Shown here: one piece after another, positions 58,430-64,000 of the stretch
Layout: each line of letters opens with the position of its first letter
How positions within the stretch are numbered: the stretch's first letter is position 1
Origin: an uncultured Muribaculaceae bacterium
GTDB lineage: Bacteria; Bacteroidota; Bacteroidia; Bacteroidales; Muribaculaceae
NCBI GenBank assembly: GCA_947176745.1
Contig: CAMWRV010000004.1
Location: forward strand, 17,888-81,887
Direction: 5' to 3'
DNA length: 64,000 nt
Notes under the pieces: model-generated
Told to the model about the DNA's origin: nothing
Seen by the model: the letters and a program-made list of their open reading frames with translations, nothing else
Databases searched by the model: none
Translations under genes and position numbers: made by a program

Positions 58430-59011
58430 TTATAATATTCGATACATTCGCCTTGTTGGAGAGGCCGAATCTCGATTTGTCTGAAACCCAAAAGAGTTCT
58501 TATAATAAAAACTTGTCGTTCTGTCGTTATTTAGGGCATCTACTGTAATGAATTGGCAACCGGATTGCCGATGTTTAGCATAAGTATCAGCTACGAGATC
58601 TATTATCATAGAACCAATTCCCAGGCCCTGATAATCCTTTAATGTTCCAAGATGACCTATGTTAATAGCAGGATATGATGATTGACGATTAAGAAAAGCT
58701 ACAACATCTTCATCTGTCTCTAACTTCAAATCCTCAATAAAATCATCTTTCTCGGTTTGACTGCCAATCATTAAAGCATCATTCATAAGAGTAAATGCGG
58801 CTACTATTGCCCCTGTATCCAAAAACACAGTATATGCTGATAGATAATGACGTCGGACGCACTCTTTTACCTCTAATTGGAAGAAATCGTCAAGTGTTTT
58901 TACACCACATGAAAACGCAGACATATTTGCATAATCTGCGTCATTCATTAATCTGATTTGAATTTGTGATTTAATATCCAAGAAGCGGGTTCTTTCCTCC
59001 ACAATTTGCAA
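58430..59011 (-). CDS. GNAT-family N-acetyltransferase (possible toxin-like GNAT)
   Basis: CGVKTLDDFFQLEVKECVRRHYLSAYTVFL...INIGHLGTLKDYQGLGIGSMIIDLV...QFITVDALNNDRTTSFYYKNSFGF. Confidence 0.85.
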   Translation of the reverse strand: MQIVEERTRFLDIKSQIQIRLMNDADYANMSAFSCGVKTLDDFFQLEVKECVRRHYLSAYTVFLDTGAIVAAFTLMNDALMIGSQTEKDDFIEDLKLETDEDVVAFLNRQSSYPAINIGHLGTLKDYQGLGIGSMIIDLVADTYAKHRQSGCQFITVDALNNDRTTSFYYKNSFGFQTNRDSASPTRRMYRIL

Positions 59012-59168
59012 TTATTCGGTTGGCATTTGCTTCTGTACGGGCTTTACGCTCAGCATTACGATGTCGTTCTTCTGCATTAAAATCCCCCCTGAGATGTTTC
59101 TCAAGATTACAACGGAAACGAGCGACATCATCTCTATCCATTGGAGGATTAGGAATTGAACGTATCAT
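58971..59168 (-). CDS. Small charged protein overlapping the GNAT start; candidate partner or antitoxin
   Basis: ATG at 59168: MIRSIPNPPMDRDDVARFRCNLEKHLRGDFNAEERHRNAERKARTEANANRIIANCGGKNPLLGY; -7 box TAACTTTG at 59190-59197 (minus) overlaps the TTG start in the ORF track, favouring the ATG. Confidence 0.6.
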   Translation of the reverse strand: MIRSIPNPPMDRDDVARFRCNLEKHLRGDFNAEERHRNAERKARTEANANRIIANCGGKNPLLGY

Positions 59169-59333
59169 AGCTTCAACTTGTAGTTTAGGCAAAGTTATAA
59201 CTTTTTCCTCAGACTAACAAACTTTTGAGGAAGTAAGATTCTATTCGTTATTTATAGGAACATTTGAATCGGCACTAATGTTTCTCCTTAAAATAACTTG
59301 TGCTTGTGTCGCGATGAGGCGATATTTTGTTGG

Positions 59334-59461
59334 AATATGTCAGAATTTCTCGCCTTGTGCGATTCTTTTGCGAATGCGGCTCACGTGGACTTCGGTCATC
59401 TTGAGGTAGGAGGCTATGGCTTTGAGCGGCACGTTGTCGAAGAGTTCCGGACGGCATCTTT
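59334..59461 (-). repeat. Direct repeat copy A (functional 3' end of crp/fnr copy 3)
   Basis: Pairs with 58270-58397; offset 1064 bp. Confidence 0.95.
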
Positions 59462-59936
59462 CAAGCCATTCGTATCGCCAGCGGGCGTCGCCGTTCATCA
59501 CCTTCGCCTTAAGTTCGGCATAGCAGCTCTGGCGCATGAACACGCCTGCCACCCAGCGGCAGAATTCGTTGGATTCTGTCATGAGGCGGTCGAATGTGTT
59601 TTTTCTGATCCGCAGCATTTCAGTGTGGCAGCAGGCCTCTATGCGAATGATCGACGGAGCTCCGGTCGAGAAACTCTGCATCGAGGCGACCAGAGTTCCC
59701 TCCATGCCGAAGTATACGTTGGTCTCGACGCCCTGTTCGAGCATGTATCCGCGCACTATTCCGCTGCGGATGATGTAGATGTCGGGGTCGTATCTGCCGA
59801 GATCCACCACCGGCTCCCCTTTCTGGAAAACGAGTGTGTCGGCATTGTCGGTGATCAGGCCGAAGATATGGTCGGAGAGCGGACAATCGGATTCCTCGGC
59901 AAGCGCGTTTCTGAATTTATCTGTCATTGCGTCCAT
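59340..59936 (-). CDS. Crp/Fnr-family transcriptional regulator (copy 3)
   Basis: MDAMTDKFRNALAEE...LFDNVPLKAIASYLKMTEVHVSRIRKRIAQGEKF; start 59936 preferred because the -7 box TATCTTTG lies at 60000-60007. Confidence 0.88.
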   Translation of the reverse strand: MDAMTDKFRNALAEESDCPLSDHIFGLITDNADTLVFQKGEPVVDLGRYDPDIYIIRSGIVRGYMLEQGVETNVYFGMEGTLVASMQSFSTGAPSIIRIEACCHTEMLRIRKNTFDRLMTESNEFCRWVAGVFMRQSCYAELKAKVMNGDARWRYEWLERCRPELFDNVPLKAIASYLKMTEVHVSRIRKRIAQGEKF

Positions 59937-59999
59937 ATCGGTTGTCGTTAGTCTGGCATGCGGCAGGGCATGTGTGCACGCGGTCTGGCGCAGCATATG

Positions 60000-60007
60000 C
60001 AAAGATA
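60000..60007 (-). promoter_or_regulatory. -7 element TATCTTTG for crp copy 3
   Basis: TAnnTTTG on the minus strand (forward CAAAGATA). Confidence 0.5.
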
Positions 60008-60083
60008 ACTTTTTTCTGTGGATTCCGGGCATTGTAGGACGATTAAATTTGAGTGTGTCCTTAAATATTCAATAGAAAATGAG

Positions 60084-60091
60084 TAATTTTG
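60084..60091 (+). promoter_or_regulatory. -7 element TAATTTTG for the lrgA-lrgB operon
   Basis: TAnnTTTG match 40 nt upstream of ATG 60131. Confidence 0.5.
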
Positions 60092-60130
60092 CAGACTGAT
60101 GTAATGAAGTTGTTTAAACAATAGCTGTAT

Positions 60131-60481
60131 ATGGCAAAACAGTTCGGCATAATTTTCGGGTGTCTTCTTGTCGGAGAGCTGCTGGCGTTCATTCCGGGGC
60201 TCGATATCCCCGGGAGTATTCTGGGCATGCTCGTCCTGACCGTCCTGCTTGAGCGCGGGGTGGTCAGACCGGAGTCGATCGCTCCGGTCTGCCGGTTTCT
60301 GATAAAAAACATGGCCTTTTTCTTTGTGCCGCCCGGGGTGGCTCTCATGCTTTATTTCGACATAATCGCGGCGGAGTGGATTCCGATCACGGTGGCCACG
60401 GTGGTAAGCATCTTCCTTGTGCTTGTGGTGACGGGCCGTCTCTATGAGTTACTTCACAGGTATTACAAAAAACGCAGGTAA
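60131..60481 (+). CDS. CidA/LrgA-family holin-like membrane protein
   Basis: FGCLLVGELLAFIPGLDIPGSILGMLVLTVLLERGVV...FLIKNMAFFFVPPGVALM. Confidence 0.93.
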   Translation: MAKQFGIIFGCLLVGELLAFIPGLDIPGSILGMLVLTVLLERGVVRPESIAPVCRFLIKNMAFFFVPPGVALMLYFDIIAAEWIPITVATVVSIFLVLVVTGRLYELLHRYYKKRR

Positions 60482-61198
60482 ATGGATATCGCATTGTTTA
60501 TCAGGAGCGAGCTTTTTCTTGTAACGCTCACGTTCCTGCTTTTCTGGGTCTTCTCGCGTCTTCAGACACGCACAGGCATAGCGCTGCTCAATCCGATGGT
60601 GCTGACCATCGCCGCCCTGATCCTGTTTCTGCGAGCTACGGGCATATCTTACGACGAGTATTACAAGAGCGGGCAGCTCATCGAGTTCTGGCTCAAGCCG
60701 GCCATTGTCGCGCTGGCGTTGCCACTGTACAGCGAACTGCGGCACATACGCCGTCAGCTTATGCCGCTTCTTCTGGCCGAGCTGGCTGGTTGCGTGGTCG
60801 GCATAGTCTCGGTGGTGGTGATCGCCGCCCTGCTCGGCGCGGGCGAGGATGTGGTGCGTTCTCTCGCCCCGAAGTCAGTCTCGACTCCCATCGCGCTTGA
60901 GATCTCACGGCAGATAGGTGGAATTCCGGCTCTTACGTCGGCCATTGTGGTGGTCGTCGGCATGATAGGAGCCATGACGGGACTGAAGATGATGACATGG
61001 GGACGTGTCAAAAGTCCTGTGTCGCGTAGCCTCAGCATGGGCACGGCGGCGCATGTCATGGGCACGAACCGTGTGAGCGAGTATGGCGAGCGTTTTGGTG
61101 CCTATGCCACACTTGGACTGATAATCAACGGTATACTGACGGCGTTTCTCGCCGATCCGCTCGTCGAACTGGTCTATGCCTGCGGGCTTGCCGGCTGA
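60482..61198 (+). CDS. LrgB/CidB-family membrane protein
   Basis: FWLKPAIVALALPLYSELRHIRRQL...LAPKSVSTPIALEISRQIGGIPALTSAIVVVVGMIGAM...GTAAHVMGTNRVSEYGERFGAYATLGLIINGILTAFLADPL. Confidence 0.95.
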   Translation: MDIALFIRSELFLVTLTFLLFWVFSRLQTRTGIALLNPMVLTIAALILFLRATGISYDEYYKSGQLIEFWLKPAIVALALPLYSELRHIRRQLMPLLLAELAGCVVGIVSVVVIAALLGAGEDVVRSLAPKSVSTPIALEISRQIGGIPALTSAIVVVVGMIGAMTGLKMMTWGRVKSPVSRSLSMGTAAHVMGTNRVSEYGERFGAYATLGLIINGILTAFLADPLVELVYACGLAG

Positions 61199-62121
61199 GA
61201 CGCGATTTCATGGCGTGCCTTGCTGCGGGTCACAAGGAATACGCCTGTGAAGATCATGACGACTGCCACGGCGTTGACGGCGGTGAAACGCCCGAGTCCG
61301 GCCCATACGGCCACGAGGGTGGCAATGACGGGCTGCACGTAGTTGTACATGGCGGTCACGGTCGGACGTAGGTTCTTTTGACCCACAGGCAGGAGAAGAT
61401 AGCTCAGAAATGTCGGGCCGACGACAAACGCCGCCGTTCCCCAGGCCACAATGCCCGGAGCTGCGCTCCAGTCGGTGTCGGCCCATTCGGTGCATGTGAA
61501 CGGCAGAACGCACAGAGCTGCGTAAGTGAAGAGCCATTTCATAAGTGTGACAGGGGAATACCTGCCTATCAGTTTCTTGAAGAACACCAGATAGCATGTG
61601 AACGACATCTGCGCGCAGATCACCAGCAGGTCGCCCGCGATGCTTCCGCCGCCACTGTCTGAAGAACTTCCGGCTATCAGGGCAAGCGCGCCGGCTGCTC
61701 CGAGAAATACGCCGCCGGCCTTGAGGCGTGTTATAGGTTCGCCGAGCACTACGGCGGCAAGAACCATTGTAAGAATCGGAAGCGAGGTGGTTATGATCGA
61801 GGCGTTGACCGGAGAGGTGAGTCCCAACCCCCACACGAAGCAGCACTGGTTGATCACGACGCCGAGCAGGGCGGCGAAAAACATCAGTCCGAGGTCGCGG
61901 GCCGGAACATGCTCGCGGGGAGTGAACAGCGACAATATCCAGAAAAGAATGGCTGCGCCCCACATGCGGCAGCCTGTAAGCAGCAGGGGAGACATGCCGG
62001 CGGCGATGATCGCTTTCCCCAGCGGGGCGCTCACGCCCCATAATATTTCGGCACCCATCATGGCGCCATGGCCTTTGAGCCGCCCTCCGCGGGCGGCAGT
62101 TCTGTTTTCAGACTTTATCAT
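61174..62121 (-). CDS. EamA/DMT-family transporter
   Basis: MMGAEILWGVSAPLGKAIIAAGMSPLLLTGCRMWGAAILFW; duplicated EamA repeats; 3' end overlaps convergent lrgB by 25 bp. Confidence 0.88.
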   Translation of the reverse strand: MIKSENRTAARGGRLKGHGAMMGAEILWGVSAPLGKAIIAAGMSPLLLTGCRMWGAAILFWILSLFTPREHVPARDLGLMFFAALLGVVINQCCFVWGLGLTSPVNASIITTSLPILTMVLAAVVLGEPITRLKAGGVFLGAAGALALIAGSSSDSGGGSIAGDLLVICAQMSFTCYLVFFKKLIGRYSPVTLMKWLFTYAALCVLPFTCTEWADTDWSAAPGIVAWGTAAFVVGPTFLSYLLLPVGQKNLRPTVTAMYNYVQPVIATLVAVWAGLGRFTAVNAVAVVMIFTGVFLVTRSKARHEIASQPASPQA

Positions 62122-62169
62122 AATGACCGTGACCTTTCGGTTTCAGAATGCAAAATTAATAAATTCCGC

Positions 62170-62220
62170 TTAAGTACATGACAAAAATTCGATGTTTTCA
62201 AATTTTTGTCATGTACTTAA
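62170..62220. repeat. Perfect 20-bp inverted repeat with 11-nt loop
   Basis: TTAAGTACATGACAAAAATT (62170-62189) / AATTTTTGTCATGTACTTAA (62201-62220). Confidence 0.95.
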
Positions 62221-62678
62221 CGGGCAGGCAACCCAATAATAGGTTCTGGTCCTGTTGACAGAAATAGACTACCCTTGTTGAAAATATCAAGTTTGTATCC
62301 TACCGTCAAAGGGATGCGAAATCCTATTTTTCGTACTGGCGGATCATACATTTTTAACGGTTCTTCTGGAGTCCCGGCTCCAATAGTAATATTATCATAA
62401 CGGTAGTTGTCAATGAAGAAGCGGGCACCGGGTTCAAAGAAGACGTTATTGCCAATAAGCATCATATAATCTGCTCCGACACTAATACCGCTACCGGGCT
62501 TAAACATCTTGAATGAGCCATTTGTCGGTTTCCATTTTCCCGGGATGGAGGCATCGTATGCTACGGTTACAGTCCAATGGTTCCGGTCTGAGGGTAAAAC
62601 GTCATTGTCAATGGCCTTAGCATTGCACAAACCATTGACAATTAAACCTATAAGTAGTATTATGAGTTTTCGATTCAT
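62217..62678 (-). pseudogene. Truncated outer-membrane beta-barrel (porin-like) gene; reading frame ends in the inverted repeat
   Basis: MNRKLIILLIGLIVNGLCNAKA signal; ISVGADYMMLIGNNVFFEPGARFFID...IPLTVGYKLDIFNKGSLFLSTGPEPIIGLPAR* stops before a normal C-terminal beta-strand. Confidence 0.6.
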
Positions 62679-62681
62679 TTA

Positions 62682-64000
62682 TCACTTTACAATAATCTTC
62701 TTGCCGGACTGTATATAGATACTTCCAGGTTGAGGATTCCTGACTTTTCTACCGCACAAATCATATAGCGGTACTTCTCTGTCCTTTTCATTGGTGTCAA
62801 TTGCCACACTGTCAATGCCGGAAGATGGAAAATTGTCGGTTTCTACAAAATTCGTAAAATAATTCCATCCGTAAGCAGAAGCATACAAACGGGAAGTCCC
62901 AACTGGAACATAAACCGGGATGTCGTTTGGAGTACATAAATGACCGGGCTGACCTGATATGGGACCGAATGTATGGTTACGTCCTTTATTTGATGGGTCC
63001 TCATCGCATATAGGTGGAGTTAGTGCGCTACAATATATTGCTTCCAATGACTGAAGATATTGGCAAGAAGCACCGCCTAAATATGTTAATGATGAGGGGA
63101 ATACTAAGTTTTTGAGTGAGCTACAGTACCAGAAGGCATTAGATTCTACCTCTTTTAATCCTTCATGCAATAAAACATCGGACAATACCATACATGTAGA
63201 CAATGCATCTGCTCCAATTGTCTCAACGGTGGATGGAATATCAAATTCCGATAAATTAATATCGTTATAGACAAAGCAGTTAGGTATATCCGTTACTCCG
63301 TGTGGAAGATTTATTTTTCTTAATTCGTGATTTAACGCAAATTGATGAGTACCTGAAAATTGCTGACAAGAGTTTGGAAGTAAAACCTCTTCAAGGTCAG
63401 ATGAATAAAATGCAGCATTGCCAATTGACTGCAAACCGTCTGGGAAATTGATACATTTAATTTTGGCCCGATAAAATGCCCCTTCACCTATATGTTTTAT
63501 TGTGTTCGGGAGTATTATTTCATCTAACGACTCGCAATTCATAAAACACATTGCGGGTATATCCATCAAACCTTCAGGCAGTTGCAGAGGATTAGCCGCT
63601 AATGATATACAATCGGAAAAGCAATAAATTCCAAGTTTCTGCAATTTAGAGGGAATATTGATGGATTCTAAGTGTATAGCATATGAGAACGTACGTTCAC
63701 CTATTTCTACCAATCCCTCAGGGAGTATAATTCTACGTAAAGGGATGCAATCTATATACTCCGAGCCGGGGGTGTATTGCTCCGACTGATACCAAAATGC
63801 ATTTTGAGGTATTCGATTGCCCGCTATCTGCGCATATTCAAGGTTGGCTACAGTCAATCCTCCGTAGAAACTACTGCTCCAAATAGTATGGAAATCCGCC
63901 GCATTGATTGGACCACGCACTACAAGCGAATCAATCTCGTTGATATCATCACCAAGTGCGGAAGCAAGAGTGCCGGGAGCAGATAGAGTAATGTCCTTGT
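62682..64000 (-). CDS. BspA-like leucine-rich-repeat surface protein with T9SS-like tail; 5' end beyond window
   Basis: LRRIILPEGLVEIGERTFSYAIHLESINIPSKLQKLGIYCFSDC; C-term YDLCGRKVRNPQPGSIYIQSGKKIIVK. The frame stays open to 64000 (..DITLSAPGTLASALGDDINEIDSLVVRGPIN..), so the track start at 63920 is not the true start. Confidence 0.88.
   Translation of the reverse strand, partial: KDITLSAPGTLASALGDDINEIDSLVVRGPINAADFHTIWSSSFYGGLTVANLEYAQIAGNRIPQNAFWYQSEQYTPGSEYIDCIPLRRIILPEGLVEIGERTFSYAIHLESINIPSKLQKLGIYCFSDCISLAANPLQLPEGLMDIPAMCFMNCESLDEIILPNTIKHIGEGAFYRAKIKCINFPDGLQSIGNAAFYSSDLEEVLLPNSCQQFSGTHQFALNHELRKINLPHGVTDIPNCFVYNDINLSEFDIPSTVETIGADALSTCMVLSDVLLHEGLKEVESNAFWYCSSLKNLVFPSSLTYLGGASCQYLQSLEAIYCSALTPPICDEDPSNKGRNHTFGPISGQPGHLCTPNDIPVYVPVGTSRLYASAYGWNYFTNFVETDNFPSSGIDSVAIDTNEKDREVPLYDLCGRKVRNPQPGSIYIQSGKKIIVK

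Noticed and set aside
58240-58548. 102-aa plus-strand ORF MCYAVLDFIDNMSEFLALCDSF...
   Set aside because: It is the antisense reading of the duplicated crp 3' end; the matching ORF 59298..59951 is the antisense of crp copy 3.
61174-61198. Convergent overlap of lrgB and the EamA gene as an antisense regulatory element
   Set aside because: A 25-bp tail overlap is common in compact genomes; no further evidence.

Overview
This 64 kb window looks like a Bacteroidales chromosome, most likely Muribaculaceae-like (inferred from gene families, codon style and the TAnnTTTG -7 promoter motif). Main contents, left to right: a GH31 alpha-glucosidase with starch-binding-like modules (truncated by the left edge); tRNA-Ser(GCT); two membrane TPR/LuxR-like regulators; a family of very large secreted multi-domain proteins with T9SS-like C-terminal tails; an ORF6N-domain gene with unusual palindromes; a LytS/LytTR two-component pair; a PerR-like Fur regulator with rubrerythrin; a secreted CotH-kinase protein; a complete beta-glucan PUL (SusC, SusD, SGBP, BACON-GH16, GH5, GH3, GH3); three Crp/Fnr-family regulators; an amino-acid permease; LrgA/LrgB; an EamA transporter; a truncated beta-barrel gene; and a BspA-like LRR protein running off the right edge. 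The least expected structures are: (1) a 1,064-bp unit at 58270-59333 carrying an AT-rich GNAT + small-ORF pair, bounded by 128-bp direct repeats (127/128 identical) of the 3' end of a crp/fnr gene, as if a cassette inserted there and regenerated the gene end; (2) a 27-bp tandem duplication inside the ORF6N gene that forms a perfect 21-bp-arm palindrome, with its core repeated in a second perfect palindrome abutting the stop codon; (3) a decayed PepSY-like gene relic with an in-frame stop next to a switch-like REP hairpin; (4) a perfect 20-bp inverted repeat that supplies the stop codon of a truncated outer-membrane beta-barrel gene. No CRISPR array, rRNA, transposase or integrase was seen. 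All family names come from reading translations by eye; no database search was run.
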